From positions 62,001 through 126,000 of the forward strand of contig NZ_JAGMUO010000128.1 of the NCBI RefSeq assembly GCF_019049325.1: a stretch of DNA of 64,000 bases, written 5' to 3'. Of the stretch, positions 20,048 to 30,300 are shown piece after piece. Position 1 is the first letter of the stretch, and each line of letters begins with the position of its first letter. The position numbers and the translations under genes are program-made. The notes beneath the pieces were generated by a model that ran no database searches, was not told the origin of the DNA, and saw nothing but the letters and a program-made list of their open reading frames with translations. The DNA comes from Streptomyces sp. AC512_CC834. GTDB lineage: Bacteria; Actinomycetota; Actinomycetes; Streptomycetales; Streptomycetaceae.

Positions 20048-23000
20048 TCACTGTCCGCCCGTTGCCGTCTTCGTCCCTCCGCCATGCCGGGTCACCCGAG
20101 GACGGCATCGCATTCGGACGGCTCCGTGAGTGAACGCCGGGTCAGTGGACTTACTCGCCCACACGTACGCCTCGCCGGGCTGAAGCTGCGCCATCTGCTC
20201 AGAGCGCAGACTGGCGAAGGCGGTGTTCGCCTTCTGGAGGTGCTTCAACCAGGCCGGAGAGGTGAACTTGTGCAGGATGACGTGGTCGGAGAGTTCGATC
20301 AGGGAGATCGGTACGGAGGGCGGGTCCTGGCTGGCGACCAGGATGCTCATTCCCTTGTGGCGCATCTCGCGGACGGTCTCGACTAGGCCGGCGACGAGGT
20401 CCGGGCTGTCGATGTACTTGTGCGCTTCGTCGAAGACGACCAGCTTGTTGAAGTGTTCGTCCCCGCTGCGCGCCTCGGCGAACAGCTGCATCAGGACGAC
20501 GAAGAGACCGAGCGCTTCGTCCTTCTCGATGTACTCGTCGCGGAGGTCAACGATGATCAGTCGGCCGGGTCGGATGAGGCTGGTGAGCCGGGCATCGTCG
20601 TCGATGTAGTCCTCGGCGAGGTTGAGCCGCTCGTGGGCCAGTTGCTTGACGTGGTCGGGCATACCGGAGTCGGCCACGCCCTGCCGGATGACGCCGAGGT
20701 TCAGGTTGTTGCGGTTCGACTTCATGATGCGGGTCAGCTGCCGGATGTACGTTGACTGGTTGCCGACCGCTCCCATAAGGAAGCGCCAGTGGGATGCCTG
20801 AAGTTCGGCGGAGGAGAAAGCGAGCGGCTGGACGTCGATGCTGGGGAATTCCCGTCGGCGGTCGGCGACCTGGACGGCGGGGGCGAGCAGCAGCACGTCC
20901 GACAGCGCTTGGGGTTCGGCTCCGTAGCGCTCCTTCAGGACCTGGAGCTGCGCCTGGTCATCATTTGAGCGCGCCATGGAAGTGAACTCCGGCGCGTAGT
21001 CCATGGTGCGGCTGTAGTGGAACACCACGGTCGCGAGAGGGCGGGGAAGTTCGTTGACCGGCGGGGCAGGCAGCGAGGCCATCTCGATGATGCTGCCCAG
21101 GGTGTAGCTCTTGCCGCCTCCTTGTACGCCGAAGAGGCTGATGGTGTGGGTTTCGTCGAGATCGACCGCGACTTTTCGGCCGGCTACTTCGCCGAGTACA
21201 CCGTGTTGCGGGGAGGGTCCGGTGACGCCGAGGAAGATCTCGGGGAGGCCCCCTGGTGAAGCCGATCCCGGTGTGCCAGAGGTGGGCTGGCCATCGATGG
21301 TCGGCGACTCGTGAAAGCCCTGACTTTCCGGGACGGTGCCCGTCCGCAGCGGATTTCCGGTACCGCCCGGAGGAGCAGCAGCCGATGAGGTTCCTTCCGA
21401 AGAGAGAGACACCGGGGCCGCCCCCGCCGCGTCGGAAGCTGGCACGGTCGAAGTTGCCACGGGCTGGGCCGGACCTGTCGCACGCCCCGCACGCTCAGGT
21501 GCGGTGAGCGGCGTGGTCTCGTTGCCGTTCGCGACCTCGTCTGTGTCGAGGATGGTCGCTGCCTTGCCCCCACCGGCCTGCCCGCGGTCTACCTCCTGGG
21601 CATCTTTGGCATCTCGCTCGTCCTGTACGTCAGGTGCCCGGAACTCGGCGTCGGAGAGCCGTGGCACGGCCAACTGCGACAGTGCCAGGGTGGGAGCGGT
21701 GGCCGCTCCATCCTCCTCCTCAACGGCTAGGTCCGTGGGCGCGGGTACGCCCGGCCGAACAGTGGGAATCGCATTGATCAGCTCGGTGATCAGATCACTG
21801 CCGATGCGGTGCAACTCGACCTCGTCGTCGAGTTCGCGGTCGGTTCCCTCGCGAGCGAGGTCGAAGATCAGGCCGCTGCGGGTGAAGTGGAGGGCGTAGC
21901 CGTCGTCGAGGTTGTCGAGCAGGGCGTGGGCCGCCGTCCTGGGGGCATGCCCCATGGTCCCGTGGCGTGCCGCCCGCTCCAGGTAGAAGCGGAGCAGGGA
22001 GCCGAGGGCCAGGTTTTTGACCGGCCGGTCCACCCGGTCTGGGTTGATGTGGGCCGGATCGAAGGACTCGGCGAGGACGGTCTGGCTCCGTCCGAGCTGC
22101 TGGGTGACCTTGGCCTTGAGGCGCTGGTAGGCACCGATGTCGTCGAGCGCGGTGTAACACTTGACCTCGACGAGGCGACAGGTGATGGTCCGGGCCCGCG
22201 CGTCGAGATGGAACAGAGCGAGGTCGCTGCGCTGGAAGGAGAGGGCATCGCCGAGTTCCCGGGCCTGACGGCGTACTTCGGCGTATAGCTCGGGGTGGGC
22301 GTCCAGGGGTACGACGATCTGATTGTGCAGGACGTCCTGGTAGTCCAGATAGAGGCGGGCCAGGGCGAGGCCGAGTACTTCGGTGCGCTGGGTGGGGGCG
22401 GTGGAGGCCAGCTTGAAGGCGAGGTTGCCGGAGAGTAGGCGCAGTTGCTCGAAGAAGGTGTTGAGGTGGCGCTGTTCGACGTCGAGCCCGTGCTGCTGGG
22501 CGGTCGGTCCGAGCAGAGTGCGCAGTTCGTCGACCGAGTTCGAGCTGACCATGATCTGGTGGCCGAGGCCGCTGTCCAGCGAGGGCGCATAGTCGATGAC
22601 GTACTCGGGTCGGTCGCGTTGTCCGGCGTGGTCGAAGTACTCCAGGCCGATGGTCCTGTCGATGGTGACGACCCAGTCGCCGACCTGGTGGGCCTGGTAG
22701 AGCAGGGCCCGGTCGGCGTTGTCGAGGGAAAGGACGGTGCACGGCACATGGCGCGGCGCCTGTCCCGCGGTGGCGACGTTGGCCGCGGCGCCGGCGAGGA
22801 GTCCGGGCAGCCGACTCAGGAGAGTGGCAAGGTCCTCCGCGTCCTCGGCGGGCAGGGCGTTGCCGTGGCGTGGCATGGTCCGCCACACGATCTGCTGCTC
22901 ATTGTCCTCGTACGTGGAGGACGTCGGCTGTACCAGGCCGTGGACCGGGGCGTGCGCGATGTCGTGGCGTGTGATGGAACCGTGCTGTTCCCCGCCGAAG

Positions 23001-25735
23001 GCGTCGATGAGTACGGTCAGATGGGCGTCGAACTCGGCTCCGGGTTCGCTGAATTCCTCCACCGAGCGGACGGAGTAGACGAGTTTCGCGCTGCGGGTGC
23101 CTTCCGCAGCGTGCAGGAACGCCTCCGCCTCGGTGGAGGCGAACCGACTCTGCGCGCTGATCAGTTCACCCAGCGCCGCACCGGACTCGGGGGCTTCCGG
23201 GCCGGACACGCACAGCCGAATGTCGTAGGTGAGGTCCCGGGTGGGAGTGCGGCGCTGCAGCTCGAGGAGAGCATCAGCGACGATCTCCGCGCGGCCTGCG
23301 TTGACGACGTTCATGACCAGGGTGCGGACGTACGGGTGGAGGCGTACGTACCGCTCGATCCGGTCGGCGAGCGCCGTGCCGGACAACGCACCGGCTCCGC
23401 CTGCAGCGCGGGGGCCGGCGGCCGGAAGGTGCAGCGCTGTGGTGAGCCGGCCGAGCAGGCCACGGGGGTCGGCGGTCTCGCTGGGCAGGTAGGCGGCCCA
23501 GTACGGGGTGAGGTTGTCCGCAGCTGTCATGAGTCGGCCGTCCTGGCGCGGGACGGCGAACGGGAAACCCAAGGGTGAGAGGGCCTGGAGGAAGGAGTCG
23601 CGCGCGGCGATGACCCGGCGCTTGTCCTCACCGGCGAGGCGCGCGGCCCAGTCCCGTCCCAGGGCCGACCAGGTCGCTAGCCAGAGTGCGCGAAGGGGGT
23701 GCGTCGGGGAGACAAGCAGAACCGTCTCGCGCCCGCCGAGACCATCAGTGAGGGTGACGGCAGCGCAGTCGCCCTGCTGGATGCGGGCCAGCGCCACCAG
23801 CGCGGCACCCCGGGCACCGTCACCAGCCCGCTCCGCCTGAAGCGACTGGGCTTCCACCAGTTCCGCGTAGGCCTCGATGTAGGCGACCAGTTCGTCCCGG
23901 ACCGCCTCGAAGTCGACAGCCTCGCTGACCAGAAGCTGATCAGGATTGGCAAGTTCTCCCGCCTGGCCGCACAGGGCGGCGAAATAGACGTGGCGCGTCG
24001 CAAGGTAGCGGTCGTAGGCCTCGGCAGCCCTCCCGGTCAGGGCGAGGGACAAGTCCTCCTCGTTCCCCGCGGGGGTCTCGCTGGTGCCGTCGGGGCGCAG
24101 TACGAGCCGGCGCAGGGAGGTGTCCTGGGGGCGGGCGAGTAGGTCCTGCTGGAGTTGCACGAGCAGCGGGGAGAGCCGGATCTCTGCGCTTCCCGCCGTG
24201 TGGATCCGGGCGTTGAGGGCGCGCAGAGGGCTGCGCGCCGAAGTGGTCTTCCAGCGGACGTCCGTCAAGTTGACACGGGCCGGATCGTCCCCGGCGGCCA
24301 GCGCGTCGAACTGCAGTGAGCGCAGCGCCTGAGTGATGCCGTCATAGCGCCCGGCACTGCGCTCCGGCGGCTCCTCGGCTTCCCCCTCGGGGACGACGTA
24401 GAAGCGTTCGCTCTCGCCGCCGGGCAGGTCATGCGCACCAGGGGCGATGTCGAGAGCGTCACCGGAGGCGTCGAGCGGGGTGATTTTGAGGTAGTGCCAC
24501 CCCTCCTCCCAGTCGATCTTGTTCAGGCGGCGCAGCGGTGGTGTCTTGTAATCAGGCTTGGCCCGGGTCCCCTTGGCGACGTGGGCGATCCGCCCGATCG
24601 GCCCGCCGCTCTCCGAGACGATCTCCACGCGGAAGCGTTCAAGACCCTCCACCTTGAGGGGGGACGGTTCGACGGTGAACCGAGCTGTCAGCTCGCGAAC
24701 GCCCTTGTCCCCGGCGAGCATGTAGGGCTGCCCCACGATGGCTTCGAGCGCCGGGTGGGCCTGCAGCTCCTCGGCGTTGTCGCCGGCGGCGGGCAGACCG
24801 AGTTCGCGTACCTCGATTGAGACGGTGGCGCGGCGCCGTTCGTCGACGCGCCAGTTCCCGTAGGAGAGCGTCCAGTTCTCCCGGTCGACGACGATACGAC
24901 GGGTCCATGTCACCGGGTCCTCCAGGCCGCAGCGGGTGGCAAATCCCGCGAGCCTGCCGGCGAAGTCTGCGTCGGTCAGCCCCAGATCGAGGACTCGCTG
25001 ACGCTCCGAGCGGCTGGAGGTAGTGAGTTTATCGACCAGCTTGCGGTTCCGGTCGGCCCGGTCCTTGACGAGCGACGGGTCGGCGTACAGCTCGAAGTCG
25101 GGTACCAGGCCGAAGTGATAGACGGCGGCCCCCGCGACCTGGTCGCGGTAGTCGTTGGTCCGGAGCGTCAGCAGGTACAGGGCGATGGCCCGGTCGCCCG
25201 TCAGGTGCCCAGGCCTGTCGCGGAGTACGGCGAGCAGCTCGTCGACGCCGGGCCGCAGCCGGTCCGGTACCTGGTCGAGAAGGTGGTCGGCCAGCTGGGC
25301 GTAGGCGTCGCCGAGTGGTACTTCCTCGAAGGTCGCGATGCCGAAGGAGTCCTCGGCGCTGACCCGAGTGCCCGGGGGGACGAAGACGAGGAGCGGTCCG
25401 GGCTGGCTGTTCTCGTTCGCGTCGTCACTTTCAGTGCGGTTGCGAAGCTCGACCAGTTTGGTGCTGGTGACGACGGTGTCGTGGTGCGGCTGTTCGGGAG
25501 CGAGATCCTCGGTGGTGCCCAGGACACAGACGGTGGTGGCGGGCCCGAGTGCTCCCCGGAGCCGGCGAACCAGCGCGGCCGCCAGCTCGGTCTCCACCGC
25601 GGTGACCCGCATGCAGTGCCCGGCACCCCGCTTGCCGACCAGCTTGGCCAGGCGCGGTACGAGGACGCCCTCGAGGGCTTCGCGGAGGTCCTTCGCGGTG
25701 GGCTCCGCAAGGCCGGTGGTGGTAGTGCTGCTCAT
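20048..25735 (-). CDS. Large HerA-type ATPase with PD-(D/E)xK-like nuclease motif
   Basis: This 1895-residue protein is the last gene of the defence operon. The N-terminal 1000 residues are unfamiliar to me. In the middle, SDLALFHLD (Asp1171) and LVEVKCYTALDDIGAYQ (Glu1190, Lys1192) make a D...ExK pattern typical of PD-(D/E)xK nucleases. A Pro/Thr/Ser-rich linker follows. The C-terminal 370 residues are a HerA/FtsK-like motor with Walker A GVQGGGKSYT (1536-1543), Walker B LVVFDEAHKYI (Asp1769), an RxxxM-type sensor region VETVREMRHKG, and LVASQDPPS. The design resembles DptH of phosphorothioate restriction, and the expected job is DNA translocation and cleavage. The ATG at 25735 overlaps the stop of the preceding gene (TGATG). 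Longer in-frame readings run back through that gene and are rejected. Confidence 0.8.
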   Translation of the reverse strand: MSSTTTTGLAEPTAKDLREALEGVLVPRLAKLVGKRGAGHCMRVTAVETELAAALVRRLRGALGPATTVCVLGTTEDLAPEQPHHDTVVTSTKLVELRNRTESDDANENSQPGPLLVFVPPGTRVSAEDSFGIATFEEVPLGDAYAQLADHLLDQVPDRLRPGVDELLAVLRDRPGHLTGDRAIALYLLTLRTNDYRDQVAGAAVYHFGLVPDFELYADPSLVKDRADRNRKLVDKLTTSSRSERQRVLDLGLTDADFAGRLAGFATRCGLEDPVTWTRRIVVDRENWTLSYGNWRVDERRRATVSIEVRELGLPAAGDNAEELQAHPALEAIVGQPYMLAGDKGVRELTARFTVEPSPLKVEGLERFRVEIVSESGGPIGRIAHVAKGTRAKPDYKTPPLRRLNKIDWEEGWHYLKITPLDASGDALDIAPGAHDLPGGESERFYVVPEGEAEEPPERSAGRYDGITQALRSLQFDALAAGDDPARVNLTDVRWKTTSARSPLRALNARIHTAGSAEIRLSPLLVQLQQDLLARPQDTSLRRLVLRPDGTSETPAGNEEDLSLALTGRAAEAYDRYLATRHVYFAALCGQAGELANPDQLLVSEAVDFEAVRDELVAYIEAYAELVEAQSLQAERAGDGARGAALVALARIQQGDCAAVTLTDGLGGRETVLLVSPTHPLRALWLATWSALGRDWAARLAGEDKRRVIAARDSFLQALSPLGFPFAVPRQDGRLMTAADNLTPYWAAYLPSETADPRGLLGRLTTALHLPAAGPRAAGGAGALSGTALADRIERYVRLHPYVRTLVMNVVNAGRAEIVADALLELQRRTPTRDLTYDIRLCVSGPEAPESGAALGELISAQSRFASTEAEAFLHAAEGTRSAKLVYSVRSVEEFSEPGAEFDAHLTVLIDAFGGEQHGSITRHDIAHAPVHGLVQPTSSTYEDNEQQIVWRTMPRHGNALPAEDAEDLATLLSRLPGLLAGAAANVATAGQAPRHVPCTVLSLDNADRALLYQAHQVGDWVVTIDRTIGLEYFDHAGQRDRPEYVIDYAPSLDSGLGHQIMVSSNSVDELRTLLGPTAQQHGLDVEQRHLNTFFEQLRLLSGNLAFKLASTAPTQRTEVLGLALARLYLDYQDVLHNQIVVPLDAHPELYAEVRRQARELGDALSFQRSDLALFHLDARARTITCRLVEVKCYTALDDIGAYQRLKAKVTQQLGRSQTVLAESFDPAHINPDRVDRPVKNLALGSLLRFYLERAARHGTMGHAPRTAAHALLDNLDDGYALHFTRSGLIFDLAREGTDRELDDEVELHRIGSDLITELINAIPTVRPGVPAPTDLAVEEEDGAATAPTLALSQLAVPRLSDAEFRAPDVQDERDAKDAQEVDRGQAGGGKAATILDTDEVANGNETTPLTAPERAGRATGPAQPVATSTVPASDAAGAAPVSLSSEGTSSAAAPPGGTGNPLRTGTVPESQGFHESPTIDGQPTSGTPGSASPGGLPEIFLGVTGPSPQHGVLGEVAGRKVAVDLDETHTISLFGVQGGGKSYTLGSIIEMASLPAPPVNELPRPLATVVFHYSRTMDYAPEFTSMARSNDDQAQLQVLKERYGAEPQALSDVLLLAPAVQVADRRREFPSIDVQPLAFSSAELQASHWRFLMGAVGNQSTYIRQLTRIMKSNRNNLNLGVIRQGVADSGMPDHVKQLAHERLNLAEDYIDDDARLTSLIRPGRLIIVDLRDEYIEKDEALGLFVVLMQLFAEARSGDEHFNKLVVFDEAHKYIDSPDLVAGLVETVREMRHKGMSILVASQDPPSVPISLIELSDHVILHKFTSPAWLKHLQKANTAFASLRSEQMAQLQPGEAYVWASKSTDPAFTHGAVRMRCRPRVTRHGGGTKTATGGQ

Positions 25736-27381
25736 CAGGCCGTCGCCCCCGTCACCGCGGCCCCGATGATGTACCGGGGAGTGATGGTCTGCGTCAGATA
25801 GGCGTCCGACATGTCCTTGTAGTAGCCGATCTCGCGCAGTCGGTTGAGGAAGGCCGCAGCGTTTGCACGCAGTGCGGCCTGGTCGTCCAGGTGGGCGCCG
25901 GAGAAGCCGTCGCCGTCGGGCAGCTGGTCGATGTGGAGTCCGTACCGTTCGCGCAGCAGAGTGAGGAACTCGTCCACGCGCATGGACGTGGTACGCAGAT
26001 TGCCGGAGCCATCGTCCTCCTCCCTCAGGAGCGACACTTGGAGGAGCACTTCGAGCAGGCGCGCGTCCAGGACGAATCGTCGGACGGCGGTGTCGCGTCT
26101 GCCGCGCGGCTGGGCGAGCAGGGCACCGGGCCGGTGCTTGAGCATCATCGAGTCGAGGCAGTCGATGAAGTAGCTGCGGTAGTAGCTGCCCTTGTAGTGC
26201 ATCAGCATCTCGATGTACTCGTCGAAGGCGTTGAGCCCGAGCTGGGTGATCTGCTTCAGCTCTGGTGGAAGGTCCTTCTCCTCGTCCCGTACTCGGGTGG
26301 CGCGCTGAAGGAAGAACGCCTCGCGTTCCTTGGGATAGGTGGAGAGCCGCCGCAGGACCTCGGCCGGGGTGAAGTAGCTCCGGCCCACGGGCGGGGCCAG
26401 CTTCTGGCTCTTGACGAGGTTCTCGGAGAACTCGTCGAGCTTCTTGATCTGATAGGTCGCCTGGACGAAACGCGTGATCCGCCCGTACCAAATGCCGGCG
26501 CTGCGCTCGGCGAGCGCAGCCGCCGGGGTCCCGGGCAGGCCCTCGACGTCCACGAAGAGCCGGACGCGGTGCGGGCAGCGATCCGCCGTCCGCGTGCTCT
26601 GATGCCCGGTCCGGCAGGTGGCGGGCGCCGATCCGGCCTCGATCGCGGTGGGCAGCAGCTTCATCATCCGCAGGTGGTAGAGGGCCAGGTGAAAGGCGAA
26701 GAGGATCTTCAGGTAGTCCACAAGGACGGTCCGGGGCATGTGGTCCTGGTGGTAGAGCAGCCGCAGGACATCCCGGCACAGCTGGCGGGCCGGTTCGGCG
26801 CACAGGGCGGGGTAGGGGGTGCGGGGGCGGGTGGTGTCGGGCCGGTCCCGCATCTGTCCGCCCGCCTGTTCCACCAGGTGGAGCAGCGCCTGGGTCTCTA
26901 CGTCGGTGTCCGTCCCCGGGGTGATCTCCGCGGTGGCGCGGTCGACGTCGGAGAAGAAGAACTCGCGGAGCTGGTCCAAGGCCCCCTCTTCGGTGGCGAG
27001 CATCTCGTACAGCTGCTCGTCGGCCCCGTACGGGCGGGACTTGCGCTTGTTGCGGAACCGGTAGGTGAGACCGTGCAGCGGCCTGGGACCGGCCACCGCC
27101 TCGGTGGCCCTGCCCCGGTTAACCATGTCGAGGAGATGGGTGGAGGCCCACCGGGTGGTGGTCTCCCGGTCGAAGCCGTCGAAGACTTCCGGGTGGTCCA
27201 GAAACAGCTTGACGAAGACGTCGACCTTGAGCTCGTTGGAGCGGTTGATCTTGCTGGGCATGCCCTGGTGCCACAGGCGGGCGAGCAGCCCGGTCAGGAC
27301 ACGGTCCATGTCCAGTGTCTTGTAGTCGAGCCGGCTGATGCCGGGGTGGTGGAACGTCCCCAGGGAACCGCTCAGCGCCAT
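25735..27381 (-). CDS. Uncharacterised 548-residue defence-operon protein
   Basis: The fourth gene of the five-gene operon. The product is helical, with basic and acidic residues throughout and no membrane span. Notable stretches are the N-terminal HHPGISRLDYKTLDMDRVLT, a Cys-rich patch (CRTGHQSTRTADRCPHRVR, perhaps metal-binding), FNLR-free but conserved-looking GLNAFDEYIEMLMHYKGSYY, and a C-terminal segment resembling a winged helix. I do not recognise a catalytic motif. It starts at ATG 27381 after GGAGGA and overlaps the kinase gene by 10 nt; its stop overlaps the ATPase start. The tight coupling suggests a stoichiometric partner of the ATPase or kinase. Confidence 0.75.
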   Translation of the reverse strand: MALSGSLGTFHHPGISRLDYKTLDMDRVLTGLLARLWHQGMPSKINRSNELKVDVFVKLFLDHPEVFDGFDRETTTRWASTHLLDMVNRGRATEAVAGPRPLHGLTYRFRNKRKSRPYGADEQLYEMLATEEGALDQLREFFFSDVDRATAEITPGTDTDVETQALLHLVEQAGGQMRDRPDTTRPRTPYPALCAEPARQLCRDVLRLLYHQDHMPRTVLVDYLKILFAFHLALYHLRMMKLLPTAIEAGSAPATCRTGHQSTRTADRCPHRVRLFVDVEGLPGTPAAALAERSAGIWYGRITRFVQATYQIKKLDEFSENLVKSQKLAPPVGRSYFTPAEVLRRLSTYPKEREAFFLQRATRVRDEEKDLPPELKQITQLGLNAFDEYIEMLMHYKGSYYRSYFIDCLDSMMLKHRPGALLAQPRGRRDTAVRRFVLDARLLEVLLQVSLLREEDDGSGNLRTTSMRVDEFLTLLRERYGLHIDQLPDGDGFSGAHLDDQAALRANAAAFLNRLREIGYYKDMSDAYLTQTITPRYIIGAAVTGATA

Positions 27382-30300
27382 GTGGTCTCCTCCACCCTCG
27401 CTACGTCCCCTGCGATGCCGGCCGCGGTGTCGGTCGTGGTTCCCGCGACGGCCAGGCCGTCGCTGTCCGCATCGCTGTGGTCGTCGCCGGACCGTGCTGT
27501 CAGTTCTTCCATGTGCAGGACGGAGTCCTCGCTGCGGTGGATCCGTCGCAGGTCGTGTCCGTGCGTGGTGAGCAGGATCTCCTGGTACGGCACGGCCGCC
27601 AGCCGGTTCTTGAACACGGCGAGGGCAAGCTGCTGCCCTTGCAGGTCGGTCACGGACGGCCGGTAGCCGCGCTCGAACCGCTGGAGGAGCTCGAACAGGT
27701 CCAGTCGGATGTCGAGTTCGGCCGTCCCTCCCTGGCTCCCGGCCGGATCCCGGTAGCTCAGCCGCAGCGAGGTGCGCCCCGACTCGATGTACGGCGAGGC
27801 CGCTGCGTCTCCCGGTTCGAGCTGGAACCCTTCGGCGGGGAAGCGGCGGAAGGTACGGATGGTGCCGCCGGGTACGTCGCGTACCTTCAGCGCGAGGGCG
27901 TCGCCGATCCGCTCGGGGGCCACGAGTCCCTCACCACGGTTGAGCGCCCGCAGGATCCGGTCCCGCTCCTTGGTGCCCGTCTGCGTTGCTCGGGACAACA
28001 GCGCCATGAAGTGCAGCACCGACGGGTACGGCAGCATCCGCTCCGCACGGTCCTCGTCGTGGAGTTCGAAGTAGAGCAGGCGGCGGGCTGTGTCCACGTA
28101 GTGGCGGTGGGCAGCGGCCTGGGAGACGCGTTCGGTGACCGACCGGCCGAGCTGCTCGAACGCGCCGCGCAGCAGTACGCGATCGCGGTCGCCGCGCCCG
28201 TCGACCGCGACCAGCGCCCGGTCCTCCAGGAGCCCGGCGTAGTCCAGACGACGGTCGAGCTGCGGCTGCGGGACCGCCGCCACATCGGCCTCGCGCAGCA
28301 GAGTCAGCAGTCGGTCCCGCTCGCTCGGACTGCCGTCGGCGGCGGCCGGGGCGCCGAGGTGGGCGGAGAAGTAGAAGCTATCCAGCATCTCCTGACCGGA
28401 ACCGGCCGCGTACAGCTGGTGGATCTCGGCGCAGTCGCGGCCCGCGGTGAGGGTGTAAGCGAGCGCGGAGCGCAGGTCGCGCAGGGTGATGTGGAGCCTT
28501 CCGCGTAGCTGGGTCACCTCGTAAAGGCGGCGCATACGACGCGCGGCCTGCGGGCCGGCGGTGGGGTGCTGGAAGGTCTGGGCGTTGTGCCGGGCATAAC
28601 AGGTGGCGGCCAGGTCGCAGCGCTCACAATCCTCCCAGAACCGGTCGTGCGTCATCCGGTCGAGCATGCGCTCCAGGAGCGATTCGCCGTCCTGCGGTTC
28701 GCCGTCGGCACCGAGGGGCCGGGCCGCGACATCACGTGCGTTGAGGTTGACGACGGCGACGGCCTGCCCGGTGTCCCGTCCCTCCAGGCCGAGGTTGGCC
28801 ACCTTGGCGAGATGCGGGAAGCGGTCGTGGTGATGGCTGAGGAAGTCGACCAGACGCCCCTCGTTGATGGCGATCAACCGGGTCTCCCCGGCGACCTGCC
28901 ATGCCGATTCGTCGGCTCCGGCGAACGGTGCGAAAAACTCCGTCAGTACATCGTCGCCGCTCACCTCACCCTCGTCCTGGCTGCCGTCGTGGTTGGTACG
29001 GAACCGCTGCCCGTCCAGGGTGAAGTCGCTGCCGTTGGCCCGGCGCGGCCCGAGCTCGGCGCCGAGCTCGCGCGCCTGGCGCTCGAACCGCTCCAGGAAA
29101 GCCGTCTTGCCGTCACCCGCGTTGCCGGTCACCACGACCAGCGCGTGCCGGCCCTCCCGCAGCGCGGGCACGAGCTCCCGGTCCAAGGCCGTCTCGACGT
29201 ACACGGACATCGTGCGCGGATCGAGGCCGCGAGTGCCCCGGTTGCTGCGGCGGCTCTGGCTGTACAGCGTCTGCAGGTGTGCCACGAACGGATTGGAGTT
29301 CGGCTCGGGCTCTTGCAGCTCCTGACCGACACTGGGGTCAGCCGGTGGCGCCGGCGGATGCTGAGACCGCTGGGACGACGGCGACACGGCTGGTAGAAGC
29401 GGTGTAGGGGCGACGCGTGCGGATTCCAGCGCCTCCAACGCACGCAGCAGTTCCTCGGCCGTGGGGAACCGCTCCGCCCGGTACGGGGAGATCACGCGCA
29501 GCATGATCTCGGCGAAACCGGGCGCCAGATCACCGAAACCGCTGTACGCGGTGCGCGGGTCCACCGGCGGCACACCGGGCGAGGGGCGCCCGACACCCTC
29601 CCACGGGTACAGCCCGCCGGTCAGCGCCTCGTACAGCGTGACGCCCAAGCCGAAGAGGTCCCGGTCGGTGTAGCCAGAGGCGTCGGCGGGCACCTGGTCC
29701 AGGTCCGGCGGGCTGTAGCGGGGGCTGGTGTAGCTGTGCCCCTCGGAGGAGTCGGAGGTCTTCGAGATCCCGAAGTCGATCAGCTTGACGCCGTCATCGG
29801 TCCACAGCAGGTTGCTCGGCTTGATGTCGCAGTGCCATACCCCGCGATCATGAATGTGACGCAGCCCGCGCGCAGTGTCGATCGCGAGCCGCAGCACGTC
29901 CGCCGCGCCCATCCGGCCGCCGCGGATCACCTCGGCGACGTCCTTGCCGTCGACGAACTCGAAGACCAGGTACGGGTACTCGTCCGGTGGCATCAACCGG
30001 TCCGCGTCCACCATCGACACCACATTGGGGTGCGGGGCGTCCTGCAGCCGGTCCAGGACGCCCGCCTCGCGGCGCAGCCGCTCCAGGACGGAGTCCCGGT
30101 CCCGCAGGACCAGCTTCACCGCCCGGTCGACACTCCTTATCGTGTCGTACACCCGATAAGCCACACCGAACGAGCCGGGACGGCCGAGACGGTGGCGCAC
30201 CAGGTACTTCGTACCGAGCTGGTGGTCGGTCGGCAGGTCACGGAAGAACTCCGGGCCCCGCGGGCCGTCCTGCATGGGCTGCACGGCGGAGGACGCAGGA

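Noticed and set aside
20048..26803. A longer, 2251-codon version of the HerA gene
   Set aside because: The extra 356 codons overlap the 548-aa gene in another frame and are Arg/Pro-rich. The TGATG overlap marks the true start at 25735.
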